IMG/VR virus record: IMGVR_UViG_3300034198_007536
Location: 1 to 33,404 of that record
DNA from: a virus
DNA: 33,404 nt
Reading direction: 5' to 3' (one strand)
This document shows, one piece after another, positions 5,325-15,594 of the stretch (position 1 is the stretch's first letter; each line of letters begins with the position of its first letter). The notes below the pieces were generated by a model that ran no database searches, was not told the origin of the DNA, and saw nothing but the letters and a program-made list of their open reading frames with translations. Position numbers and translations under genes: made by a program.

Positions 5325-8300
5325 ATGTATAGAACTAACAGAAAAATTTCAACCTTAATTGAATCTCAGTTACCAAGTTTTATTGCTTCTGAATATGAGT
5401 ATTTTTCTAAATTTTTAGAAAAATATTATCAACATTTAGAATCTACTGGAAATGTATTAGATATAATTAATAACATTATAACCTATAGTGACATAGATTT
5501 TTATGATAGTAGTGTATTTACTAAGTATACCACAGTATCTTCTAATTTTTCCTCTTCTGCCGATAGCATTACTGTAGAAGATGCTACATCATTTCCAGAA
5601 GAAAATGGATACATAAAAATTGATGACGAAATTTGTTTTTATCAAAATAGAACAACTACTCAATTTTTAAATGTAAGTAGAGGTATTAGTGGTACTACAA
5701 AATTAGGAGATTTGTATGAAAGCTCTACTTTTATAACTACCAATTCTTCCTCTCATTTTTCTGGAGCAAAAGTATATAATTTAAGTAATTTGTTTTTATA
5801 TGCTATTGCCAAGCATTTTGAAAGCCAATATTTACAAAATTTTCCAGAAAAATATTTAAATGAAACGGTAAATAAAAAATCTTTAATTAAAAACATAAAG
5901 CAATTTTATCAGTCAAAAGGAACTGAATCATCAATTAAATTTATTTTTAATTCTATAATAGCAAAAACTCCCGATAATATTCCTGAAGTATTTTATCCAA
6001 AAGATAGTACACTAAAACTATCAACGTCAGATTGGAATAGCACAAATTCAATTAGAGTTAAAATAGTTTCAGGAGATCCTTTTGATTTAATTGGTCAAAA
6101 TATTACACAAAATGTAAATGGAATTATTTCTTCTGCTGTAGTTGATAATGTTTTGCAAAGAAATATATCTGGCAATTCTTTTTATGAATTGGTTTTAGCG
6201 CCAGATTCAATAGTTGGTGAATTCAAAATTGCGTCCAAAACTAAATTAAGAAAACAATTATCTAATATAGAAACAAATAGAATAAATGTAATTTCAACTT
6301 ATGGGTGGAATGAAAATGGTAGTTTATTAATTGGCAATGAAATTATTGATTATTCAGTTAAAAATATTACTCAGTTGTCAATAGTAACAAGATTAAATCC
6401 TGCACTACAACCTGTAGATTCTGATGTTTATAGTTTATCCGAACAAATAGTATTCAATGATGTAAAATTTATTGTATTTGGTGTTTTTTATAATTCCAAT
6501 AATATTAATAATGTTTTATATTCTTCAAAAAATGATGCAATACAATTTAATACATCTGGAATAACATCCAAGGACCCAATTATTTACAACAAAAAAACAA
6601 ATACAAATAGATGGATATTCAATAATACTAGCCCAAATGTACCCAGTAATCCAACAATACAACAAATAGTATCAAATTTTACAGTAGATACATCAGCAAT
6701 TTTTGAAAATTTTGAATATTATTATATTTGTTCTTCGGGTATCCCATCACATTCTATTTTAACAAGTGCAGTATCGATTGCACCTTCAGAACAAAAAATA
6801 CTAAGATTAATCAAAAAAACACCAGTAACAACAACAGAAATATATAAAACTCCTTCTAGAGATGTTGGTATTTTTGTAAATGGAGTTTTGGCGTATGGTT
6901 GTAAAGATGATCAGTATATTTCATATGGAAAAATTATTTCTTCTAAAATAATAGCTAGTGGTTCTGGTTATACTCAGCCACCATATGTTTTGATAAATGG
7001 AGAACCAAATAAAGCTATTTCAACCATAGCAGGAGGAGTTGTAGAAAAAATAGAAATTACATCCGATGAAATTTTTTCTTTTATACCTACTGTTGAGATA
7101 GTTTCTGGGAGAGGTGCTAAAGCAAAAGCTATAATTACTAAAGATAAAATTACTAGTATTAAAGTAATAAATGCGGGAGAATATTATTCAGCTCCGCCTA
7201 AAGTATTAATTTTGGATTCAACTGGGAAAGGAAAATTTGCCGAGTATAAAGCAGTTTTAAATAATTATGGTCAAGTAGTAAATTTTGTTCAAGTTAACGA
7301 AGGTAAATTTTATAGTAAAGGTAATGTTACTGTCGAATTGATAGAAGATGCTAGGAATACAGAAGCAAAAGCAGAAGTTGATATAAAAAAATGGCACAAA
7401 AATAGATATTTCATAAATTCAACAAAATTAGATTCTTCAAATGGATATCTATTCCAAGATTTTAATTCAGTAAATTTGCCAAATAAAACTTATGGTTATG
7501 GATATGTTGCAAATCCAAAACAGTTGCGTTATAGTCTTTCTGATAACATAGAATCTAATTTATCATCAGAAACTTCAATAAAAACTCATTCCCCGATATT
7601 GGGTTATGCATATGACGGCAATCCAATTTATGGTCCTTATGGTTATTCGAATCCATTAAATAATTCATCACAAATTGTTAGATTATCCAGTGGGTATTCT
7701 CAAAATAATTCAAGAACTTCTGGTCCTTCAATTACTGAATATCCTTTAGGATCGTTTACGGATGATTATACATGGATATCATCAGTAAATTCTGGAAAAA
7801 CTGTTTTAGATAGAAACAATGGAAGATTTTGTGTAACACCAGAATATCCTAGTGGCGTATACGCTTATTTTATAACTATTACAAATACAAATATTCCTGT
7901 TTTTCCTTATATTTTGGGAGAAAATTATTATTCTCTCCCAACAGAATTAAATTACACAACAAATATTTCTCAAGAAAATTTACCAAAAGACATAAAAAGA
8001 GTAAAAAATATTTCTAATATCAACGGAATTGGATCAAAAGCAGTAGTCGATGAAATATTTTCTGGTTCTGTTGATAAAGTAGATATTCAATATTCAACTG
8101 AATGCTTTAATGTAGGAAATTCTTTAATCATAGACAATAGTGATACTGGCGGGGAAGGTGCTCAGGCAATAGTTTCATCTATTAAAGGAAAACAAGTATC
8201 TTCAATAGAATCAGTTCAGACAAAAGCATTTTTATTAAATACAAAAAAACCTGTGTATTTTTATGATGGAGATATTATTACTCAGGATTCAACCAATGCA

Positions 8301-11300
8301 AATGGAACTATAGTTGGTAATGTTTTTGATACAAATACTGTTGTATTACGTAATGTCGAAGGATTATTCAATTCATCAGATCTAATATCTTCTTCCACAA
8401 ATGTAATAAAAATTATTACGAAAGATAATTGCACATTTAGTTCTGGAGAAACTTTATATTTAACTAATAACGATGGATCTACCATAGCCACTGGAATTAT
8501 TTTAAATTCAATAACTTTTCAAAACACAATTAAAGTAAAAGTATTGACTGGTCAGTTTTCAGTAGTTACTACACATTATTTGAAAAGTTCTAAATTAAAT
8601 GATAGTACTGGTATTTTCATATCTTCTATAGAATCCATAAGTCAAGATATAGAATTATTAAATGTAAATGAAAATATAGCTGTTGTATCTACTACAGAAC
8701 CTCACAATTTATCTGTTGGTGATTTAGTTGATATAGATATAAATCCAGATACTCAAACAACACAAACCACATATTATGTAAGAAAAAAATATTACCAAGA
8801 AATAAAATTAACACCTCCATCTATAAATTGTCAAATTGATAATACTGGTATAAGTAGGTATCAATATTTAAATGGAGGATTTGATTATGAAACAGGTCAA
8901 TATCTTGATGTAGAATTAATTTTTAATGATACCACAAAAATAAGATCCAATGTTGGTAATATAGGAAATGTTAATAATGCTAGAGCTAATATTACAGTAA
9001 ATAATATTAATGGTAGTGGAAGAGGTATTGCCAAAATTGATTCTATTTCTGTTCAAGGATTTGGTTATAAGAAAGGAGATATATTAACGGTAACAGATGA
9101 GTCATTAAATAGATTTCCAGGAAGCATTTCTACACAAAGATTATTATTTGTAGTGGATCATGTTGGATTTTCAAAAGAAGAAACATTATTAAAAGTAAAT
9201 AATGTAAATAATATTTCCATAGATGATGATATTATAATTGATGAAGAAATTTTAACAGTCACTAATGTAGATTCACCATCAAAAACATTAACTGTTATTC
9301 GCGGAACAAACAATACAGTTATAAAAGATCATTATAATGCATCTTTTGTCAATTTATATAATCCAAAATATAGATTTACACAAAATTCTAGACCAATCGG
9401 TGTATCGCAAAATAATCCATATATTTCGAAATTTGATAATAATAATTTAATATGTTTTTATGATTATAATGTTTCCAATCCTAATAGTATAACATTATCT
9501 TCTACGTTTAATGATGCAAGTACACCAGCAAAAAAAGTCACAATTAGTAGCGTAGAATCACCTTATTATCAATTTGAATTTTCGAAAAATAATACCCTCA
9601 ATTTTATAAATGATCCTGTCATTGAAATTACAAATAATTATCAATATAAATTTGATACCAGCCATTCCTCTTTAGTTAATACATATTTCGATATATCTCC
9701 TGGTATTAACAATAATATTATATCAGTAGAAATGCTTTCGAATTCTATTGAGCCAGGATCTTCTGGGTCTTTTTCCATATTAAAAACAGGTTTTGTAACA
9801 AAATCTTATTTAAACAACAATTTGCAATATGTTAAATCTGATATTGTAAAATATTCAAAATATTATTATTACGATAAAAATAATAATATAAAATCAAATG
9901 GTTATTTAAATTTAATTTTGGATCCATTGCAAGGTCAAAAAACAATTATATACAAATCAAATGATAAATTTGTATATTCTTTATCAAAACTTCCAATTTT
10001 TGATGGTTCTGGTGTAATTTCATATACAACTACATCCAATTCAGCCATAGGTAATATTAATGATGTTTTTATTACAAATTATGGCAATAATTATGCAAAA
10101 ATTCCAATTGTTAAAGGTGTAGAAATAGCATCAAATTACGAAGCTAATGCTGAAGTTGTGTATGATTCTATAGAAAAAAATATAAATTCAGTTTTAATTT
10201 TAAATCAAGGCAGTAATTATGTAAAACCAATTGTTTTTGTTGAAGGAGATGGTTTTGGCGCTAAATTTGAAGTCATTACAAGTTATGGAAAAATAACAAA
10301 AATCAAAGTAATTGATAAAGGAAAAAATTATACAAAAAAACCAGTATTAAAAATCATAGAGTCAAATGTAAAAATATTTTTAGATTCTTCAAATATAGGA
10401 ATTCCTAAAAATATTAATATTATTGACAACGGGTACGAATATACTAATGATTATTCTACAATTAATGATTTAAAATTGCCTACTATTCTATTTTTATATA
10501 ATTTTGAATACGATTCTTTTTATTTGGGAGAACAAATATTCCAAACTGATATTATAAATGGACAAGAAGTAGAGATATGTTCAGGAGTTGTAACTGATGA
10601 TGGTTGGCGTTATGGTAGTAATATATTAAAATTAAAAAATATTATAGGAACTTTTGATGAAAATTTACCTATAAAAGGCAGAACAAATAATAAAACAGCT
10701 AATATAAAAAAAATAATTAATAATAATTTTTCTCCTATTGTAAAATCATACTATGATAACAATGGTCAATATAATTCAGATAAAGGAATACTAAATTCTT
10801 TTTCTCAAAATATAACAGATTCTTATTTTTACCAAGATTATTCTTATGTTATAAAATCAAAATCTCAACTAAAAGAGTGGAAAGATATAATTTTAAATAG
10901 TACACATCCAGCTGGATTTAAAGTATTTGGAGAATTATCAATAGAAAATGATTCTACAATTGGGATGGGTAATAACGTTTCTCCGTTTAAATCAATTACA
11001 TTTATAAATGCAGCTGTTAAAAATGTCAAAGTTGTTGAAACTCCTAGAATTTCAATAACAGAAACAGTTTTAAATTATGATGATATTAATATAGAAAAAG
11101 GATTTGGATCTATTTCTATTGATACATTTAACAATACAGAAACATTATCTAATGAATTAATTCTTTCTCCAAAATTTGATGGCAAATATGATGAATCAAC
11201 TGGAAATTTAGTTGGAACTAAAACATTTACTTTATTAGATAAAAAATCTAGACTTGCATTTTCTCCATATAATGAACAACAATTAATGATAAGTATTGAT

Positions 11301-13088
11301 GGTATTATACAAGAACCAAAAAAATCCTTTAAAATATCTGGCAATCAAATTACATTTGCTGAACCACCATTAGGAGAAAGAAAAGAAAAATTTGGGGCAA
11401 ATGACAACGAATATAAAATTATTCCTGCTCAAAATTTTTATTGCAAATCATTTAAATTTAAAGATAATAATTTAAATTCAAAATACTTGAAAAAAATAAA
11501 AAATATATCATTTGCTTTTGATGGAATACAAAATGAATTTGATTTATATTATGAAAATGGAAGTATAGTAAAAACAGATCCTCAAGAAAAATTAATAGTT
11601 TGTTTAAATGGTGTTTTACAAAAAGCAAAAAAATATTATAACGAACCATCTAAAAATTCTTATTATATCGAAAGAAATTCTGATTCTAATATTACTGATA
11701 AAATTATATTCAGTAGTGCTCCAATATCTTATGGTGATATATACGAAAATTCTAATAGTAGGGTGAATACTTTTGAAAAATGCTTTATTTATAGTATAGC
11801 ATCTTATGAGAGATTTACTATAGATAAATCTTTAATTCCATATAAAAAATCTGGACCATATTTAATTACAAATGAAATAACCGACAAAGTAACTCAAATT
11901 GATAATTCTCAATATCCACTGGTTTTTGTTGATGGGATTTTACAAAATAATAAAAAATCATATGAAATAGTTGGCGCAACTATAACTTTTAGTGAACCAT
12001 TAAATTATTACATTTCAGAATCAGGCGAAGAAATATATTCTGATGTTTCAATTATTTTACCATATGGTAGAGATTTAGAAAAATCATTAACTTTATATGA
12101 TTTCGAACCAGATACTTATTATAATACTATATTAATTACATTACAAGGTTCTGATATTTACAACACAGTTAATGCCTTATATAATGGATTAAATGATTAC
12201 GATAAAGTATTGGTATATCAAGGAAATAATTTATATGGTGAATTAAAAAATATTTCTGGATCTGGTGATAATGTCATATTAACTGCCATAAATTCTAAAA
12301 ATTTGATACGAGAAAATTTTGATAATTCTAGTAATATAAAATTAAATATAAATGGTTCTGATAGTACAATCACAGGAACATATAGTATAATTTTTGATTA
12401 CAAAAAAGATTCTGATGGAAATAAAATTTTGCAATATGGTGCTTATACTGGAAGATCTTTGTATGGAACAGCATACAAAGAAGAAATCGAAGAAAGAAGA
12501 AAATTAAAAAGAATTTGTAAAATTTATCCTGGAGATATGATAAAAATTGACGGGGAAGATGAATTTAGAAAAATACTTTCAATTTCTAATAATGTCCAAC
12601 CAAAAAATAACATTTCTGGCGAATATGCATCTTCTGAAATATTCACAACCGCATTAGCAACTAATTATAACGGTATTCAAAAGGGCGAAGGACTTAGTGT
12701 TTTTGCTAATATATCAAATGGGACTATAACAAATTTAACATGGAATAGAAAAGAATTAGAATTATTTTTTGAAAACGATATTTTACTACAACCAACTGCA
12801 TATCAATATTATACAAATCCTATTTTACAATTTATTCCTGTAGATGGTAATGGAGGCGGAGGTAAGGCAGAAGTTTTAGTTCACGATGGTCAAATTCTTG
12901 ATGTGATATTAATAAATGGTGGCAAAAATTATACAGATAATCCTATTGTAAAAGTTGCTAGGAATTTTTCTATAAAAAAACAAAATCCTAGAAAAATTAC
13001 TTGTAAAATACATACAGGATCAATAACGACATATTCAAATCAAACATTAGCAATAAGGATAGCCACTACATTTACTACAGAGGAATAA
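5325..13088 (+). CDS. giant baseplate-wedge-type structural protein with YHYH domain (position of T4 gp7)
   Basis: 2587 residues, about 2.5 times T4 gp7 (1032). The N-terminus (SQLPSFIASEYEYFSKFLEKYY, then NKKSLIKNIKQFYQSKGTES near residues 185-205) matches the opening of large T4-like cyanophage virion proteins that follow gp6. Residues about 755-875 are a YHYH domain (GYAYDGNPIYGPYGY; NGRFCVTPEYPSGVYAYF; FPYILGENYY). The rest is a string of small beta modules: 'E-ICFYQ...VSRG' modules near 79-140 and 1284-1345, G-x-G-Y-x-x-P-P repeats near 546, 620, 1627, 1665 and 2532, and three 'DGIIQ-P-K-SF' modules near 1980-2022, 2086-2142 and 2196-2248. Start ATG at 5325, 5 nt after the gp6 stop, without a clear ribosome-binding site. 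True homology to gp7 is not shown here; the assignment is positional. Confidence 0.82.
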   Translation: MYRTNRKISTLIESQLPSFIASEYEYFSKFLEKYYQHLESTGNVLDIINNIITYSDIDFYDSSVFTKYTTVSSNFSSSADSITVEDATSFPEENGYIKIDDEICFYQNRTTTQFLNVSRGISGTTKLGDLYESSTFITTNSSSHFSGAKVYNLSNLFLYAIAKHFESQYLQNFPEKYLNETVNKKSLIKNIKQFYQSKGTESSIKFIFNSIIAKTPDNIPEVFYPKDSTLKLSTSDWNSTNSIRVKIVSGDPFDLIGQNITQNVNGIISSAVVDNVLQRNISGNSFYELVLAPDSIVGEFKIASKTKLRKQLSNIETNRINVISTYGWNENGSLLIGNEIIDYSVKNITQLSIVTRLNPALQPVDSDVYSLSEQIVFNDVKFIVFGVFYNSNNINNVLYSSKNDAIQFNTSGITSKDPIIYNKKTNTNRWIFNNTSPNVPSNPTIQQIVSNFTVDTSAIFENFEYYYICSSGIPSHSILTSAVSIAPSEQKILRLIKKTPVTTTEIYKTPSRDVGIFVNGVLAYGCKDDQYISYGKIISSKIIASGSGYTQPPYVLINGEPNKAISTIAGGVVEKIEITSDEIFSFIPTVEIVSGRGAKAKAIITKDKITSIKVINAGEYYSAPPKVLILDSTGKGKFAEYKAVLNNYGQVVNFVQVNEGKFYSKGNVTVELIEDARNTEAKAEVDIKKWHKNRYFINSTKLDSSNGYLFQDFNSVNLPNKTYGYGYVANPKQLRYSLSDNIESNLSSETSIKTHSPILGYAYDGNPIYGPYGYSNPLNNSSQIVRLSSGYSQNNSRTSGPSITEYPLGSFTDDYTWISSVNSGKTVLDRNNGRFCVTPEYPSGVYAYFITITNTNIPVFPYILGENYYSLPTELNYTTNISQENLPKDIKRVKNISNINGIGSKAVVDEIFSGSVDKVDIQYSTECFNVGNSLIIDNSDTGGEGAQAIVSSIKGKQVSSIESVQTKAFLLNTKKPVYFYDGDIITQDSTNANGTIVGNVFDTNTVVLRNVEGLFNSSDLISSSTNVIKIITKDNCTFSSGETLYLTNNDGSTIATGIILNSITFQNTIKVKVLTGQFSVVTTHYLKSSKLNDSTGIFISSIESISQDIELLNVNENIAVVSTTEPHNLSVGDLVDIDINPDTQTTQTTYYVRKKYYQEIKLTPPSINCQIDNTGISRYQYLNGGFDYETGQYLDVELIFNDTTKIRSNVGNIGNVNNARANITVNNINGSGRGIAKIDSISVQGFGYKKGDILTVTDESLNRFPGSISTQRLLFVVDHVGFSKEETLLKVNNVNNISIDDDIIIDEEILTVTNVDSPSKTLTVIRGTNNTVIKDHYNASFVNLYNPKYRFTQNSRPIGVSQNNPYISKFDNNNLICFYDYNVSNPNSITLSSTFNDASTPAKKVTISSVESPYYQFEFSKNNTLNFINDPVIEITNNYQYKFDTSHSSLVNTYFDISPGINNNIISVEMLSNSIEPGSSGSFSILKTGFVTKSYLNNNLQYVKSDIVKYSKYYYYDKNNNIKSNGYLNLILDPLQGQKTIIYKSNDKFVYSLSKLPIFDGSGVISYTTTSNSAIGNINDVFITNYGNNYAKIPIVKGVEIASNYEANAEVVYDSIEKNINSVLILNQGSNYVKPIVFVEGDGFGAKFEVITSYGKITKIKVIDKGKNYTKKPVLKIIESNVKIFLDSSNIGIPKNINIIDNGYEYTNDYSTINDLKLPTILFLYNFEYDSFYLGEQIFQTDIINGQEVEICSGVVTDDGWRYGSNILKLKNIIGTFDENLPIKGRTNNKTANIKKIINNNFSPIVKSYYDNNGQYNSDKGILNSFSQNITDSYFYQDYSYVIKSKSQLKEWKDIILNSTHPAGFKVFGELSIENDSTIGMGNNVSPFKSITFINAAVKNVKVVETPRISITETVLNYDDINIEKGFGSISIDTFNNTETLSNELILSPKFDGKYDESTGNLVGTKTFTLLDKKSRLAFSPYNEQQLMISIDGIIQEPKKSFKISGNQITFAEPPLGERKEKFGANDNEYKIIPAQNFYCKSFKFKDNNLNSKYLKKIKNISFAFDGIQNEFDLYYENGSIVKTDPQEKLIVCLNGVLQKAKKYYNEPSKNSYYIERNSDSNITDKIIFSSAPISYGDIYENSNSRVNTFEKCFIYSIASYERFTIDKSLIPYKKSGPYLITNEITDKVTQIDNSQYPLVFVDGILQNNKKSYEIVGATITFSEPLNYYISESGEEIYSDVSIILPYGRDLEKSLTLYDFEPDTYYNTILITLQGSDIYNTVNALYNGLNDYDKVLVYQGNNLYGELKNISGSGDNVILTAINSKNLIRENFDNSSNIKLNINGSDSTITGTYSIIFDYKKDSDGNKILQYGAYTGRSLYGTAYKEEIEERRKLKRICKIYPGDMIKIDGEDEFRKILSISNNVQPKNNISGEYASSEIFTTALATNYNGIQKGEGLSVFANISNGTITNLTWNRKELELFFENDILLQPTAYQYYTNPILQFIPVDGNGGGGKAEVLVHDGQILDVILINGGKNYTDNPIVKVARNFSIKKQNPRKITCKIHTGSITTYSNQTLAIRIATTFTTEE

Positions 13089-13091
13089 AAA

Positions 13092-13625
13092 ATGCCAATA
13101 AAAAAATCTTTTTCTTCTTGTTATTATGGATTCAATAAAGAAAATAAAGAATTATTAATTTTTAGATTTTCTAGTGGATTAGTTCCACAAACAAAAATAT
13201 TTTTTGATAAATCATATAAATGTACAAATTTAAATACACAAAAAACATACGAAAATTTATTTTGTTCTAGTTATAATTATACCGTGAGTAATTTAAATTT
13301 TGATATATCAAATTCATTAAAATCATCATCTATTGTAGTAAATTTTCATAAAATTTCAGAATCATCCAATCACTTAACTCCAATTTACAATCAATCTTTG
13401 CATTGTTTTGGCACATATTTAGAATTACCTATGAATGAATCAGAAACAACAATATATGTTGGAGATACAACCAATTTTCCAGATACTGGAACACTTATTG
13501 TTGGGGGAGAAATAATTAATTATAATAAAAAATATTTTGATAGATTTACAAATTTAATTAGAGGATGTGATGGTTCCAAGCCAAAATCACACAATTCTGG
13601 TGAGTACGTAAGGACATTTTGTTAG
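13092..13625 (+). CDS. 177-aa virion-associated protein with C-terminal beta module
   Basis: ATG at 13092 lies 3 nt after the preceding stop, with GAGGAAT inside the end of the large gene as ribosome-binding site. The N-terminal 110 residues (SSCYYGFNKENKELLIFRFSS and following) are unfamiliar and unusually rich in Cys for this cluster. The C-terminal part (about 116-174: TTIYVGDTTNFPDTGTLIVG, then EIINY and LIRGCDG) is the same 'E-I-Y...RG' beta module seen twice in the upstream giant wedge protein. This suggests a structural partner that docks in the baseplate, but the function is unassigned. Late-promoter elements follow immediately. Confidence 0.85.
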   Translation: MPIKKSFSSCYYGFNKENKELLIFRFSSGLVPQTKIFFDKSYKCTNLNTQKTYENLFCSSYNYTVSNLNFDISNSLKSSSIVVNFHKISESSNHLTPIYNQSLHCFGTYLELPMNESETTIYVGDTTNFPDTGTLIVGGEIINYNKKYFDRFTNLIRGCDGSKPKSHNSGEYVRTFC

Positions 13626-13629
13626 AGGT

Positions 13630-13643
13630 TATAAATATAAATA
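13630..13643 (+). promoter_or_regulatory. tandem T4-type late promoters before gp8
   Basis: Two exact TATAAATA octamers overlap by two bases (13630-13637 and 13636-13643), 29 bp upstream of the gp8 ATG. The exact match and position suggest gp8 and downstream genes have their own late transcript. Confidence 0.8.
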
Positions 13644-13671
13644 ATACAGGAATTTTAAACGGGATCTTTAA

Positions 13672-15570
13672 ATGGCTGCTATAATTTCAGATAAATTTAG
13701 AATTTTAAATGCTCAGCAATTTTTAAATTCTCTTGGTGATGATTATATTAACGAAGCAAATTCAGCTATTGTTACTGGAGCTGGAGCTGAATTAGCTAAA
13801 ATGTATTTTTTCATTGGTAGACCTCAAGATTGGGATACTACATTAGAAATTTACAGCAAATCTTCAACTGCTTTTACTACTTCTGATGTAGTATATGTAG
13901 GTAGTAATTTGAATTCTGCAACTTTTAAAGCTAACGTAAGAAAAGTTAATGAAAATAGTTTAGTATTATATAATATAATTGGAAATGCAACTTTTTCTCT
14001 AGGTACTATTTTAAAAGCATCTAATGGCTCTGCCGATACAGGCGCAACTGCTTTAACTGGTGTTTACAGATTTTCTGATGAAAATGTTCCTGTAATTCCT
14101 GCAGATAATCAAAAAGAAAAATATGATATTTATAGTGATTTAATCGCAGCAAAAAGAATCACAACAAAATATTGTAGAACTGTAATTACAAGATACAATT
14201 GGAATTTGATTGCTCATCCAAAATTTGATATGTGGAAGCCTGATTATTTACAATCTTCATCTGGCTATCAAATTGGTAAATCTACAGCTACTGGAGCATC
14301 TTCGTTTTATGATTCAAAATATTACGTAGTAAATTCAAATTACGAAGTATTCAAATGTCTTTATAATGGTCAAAATCAAGCAAATCCAAACGGACAAAAT
14401 GCTACAAATGAACCTACTACCACTCCAGGTGGTGGACAAGGAAGTTATGATAGTTCAAGAAAAATATACACAGAACCAACTGGTACTGCTGAATATGTTT
14501 GGAAATATATGTACACTATTCCTACTGATGATGTATTAAAATTCCTATCAACTGATTTTATGCCGATTGTAGAAGCCACTAATGCTTCCAGATCTGCTGT
14601 TGTTAGTGCTGCTGTAGACGGAGCAATTGATGTTGCTTTAGTTGTCGATGGAGGTAGTGGATTTACTTCTGATGGTGATAAATATGCACCTATTATTGGA
14701 GATGGCACTGCTGGTGTAGTTAAATTAACTTTTTCTGGTGGAGTACTAACAAAAGCAGTTATTCACAATCCAGGTAAAAACTACACTTATGGAACTGTTT
14801 CGTTGGTAACTGGATCTGGTAGTGGATCTTCAGCAATTGGTTTGTGGAGTAATGTAAATATAACAGATCCAAATAATCCTGTATTTAGCACAAGCACTAC
14901 AGTTCCATCTGGAGCAAAAGCTTTTGTAGAACCTATTATTTCTCCCGAAGGAGGTCATGGTTCAAACCCAGAGAAAGAATTGAATGGAAAAAGAATTATG
15001 ATTAACGTGAGATTAACTTCAACAGAAGGTACTGCTGGTGGAGAAACTACTAAAGATTTCCCAGTAGATAATGATTTTAGAAGAATTGGTATAATCAAAG
15101 ATCCTGTTGTAAATGGGTCCACTGCAGTTGCAACCGCATCAACTTTAAACGGGTTGTATGCTTTAAAAATTAACAACGCAACAGCAAATTATCAAGTAGA
15201 CGAAATTATCGAACAAACAGTCACTGGTTCTAAAAAAGCATACGGAAGAGTTGTGTCTTGGGTTTTAGATTCTGGTAGCACAACATCAGGAGTATTAAAA
15301 TATATTCAAATTCCTTCGGAACATTCTTTTGAAGGAAAGGTAAGATCATTTGAGTCAAGTGCTAACGCAGTTAGTAGCGCATCAGCTTCTGGTGTTGTAA
15401 ACACAGGACTTGCCAACAATACTGTATTATTAGGTTGCACATTTACTGGTGGTTTAGCTTCTCCAGAGATTAAAAGAAACTCTGGAGATATCATATACAT
15501 AGAGAATAGAAAAAAAATTGTTAGATCTAATGATCAAATAGAAGATATTAAATTAGTAATAGAATTCTGA
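13672..15570 (+). CDS. gp8: baseplate wedge protein gp8
   Basis: 632 residues, larger than T4 gp8 (334) and in the range I expect for cyanophage gp8. gp8 is a dimeric wedge protein that links gp7-type and gp10-type subunits in T4. The N-terminal half shows SDKFRILNAQQFLNSL, KMYFFIGRPQDWD (near residues 43-56) and RYNWNLIAHPKFDMW, typical of gp8 of T4-like cyanophages, and later EYVWKYMYTIPTDDVLKF. Residues about 320-398 insert a Gly-rich G-x-G-F/Y repeat module shared with the neighbouring giant proteins. It has its own tandem late promoters upstream and GGGATC as a weak ribosome-binding site. Slightly less AT-rich and richer in Ala/Gly than the flanking giants. Confidence 0.92.
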   Translation: MAAIISDKFRILNAQQFLNSLGDDYINEANSAIVTGAGAELAKMYFFIGRPQDWDTTLEIYSKSSTAFTTSDVVYVGSNLNSATFKANVRKVNENSLVLYNIIGNATFSLGTILKASNGSADTGATALTGVYRFSDENVPVIPADNQKEKYDIYSDLIAAKRITTKYCRTVITRYNWNLIAHPKFDMWKPDYLQSSSGYQIGKSTATGASSFYDSKYYVVNSNYEVFKCLYNGQNQANPNGQNATNEPTTTPGGGQGSYDSSRKIYTEPTGTAEYVWKYMYTIPTDDVLKFLSTDFMPIVEATNASRSAVVSAAVDGAIDVALVVDGGSGFTSDGDKYAPIIGDGTAGVVKLTFSGGVLTKAVIHNPGKNYTYGTVSLVTGSGSGSSAIGLWSNVNITDPNNPVFSTSTTVPSGAKAFVEPIISPEGGHGSNPEKELNGKRIMINVRLTSTEGTAGGETTKDFPVDNDFRRIGIIKDPVVNGSTAVATASTLNGLYALKINNATANYQVDEIIEQTVTGSKKAYGRVVSWVLDSGSTTSGVLKYIQIPSEHSFEGKVRSFESSANAVSSASASGVVNTGLANNTVLLGCTFTGGLASPEIKRNSGDIIYIENRKKIVRSNDQIEDIKLVIEF

Positions 15571-15594
15571 TAATACACCCTCTAGAGTTGTAAA

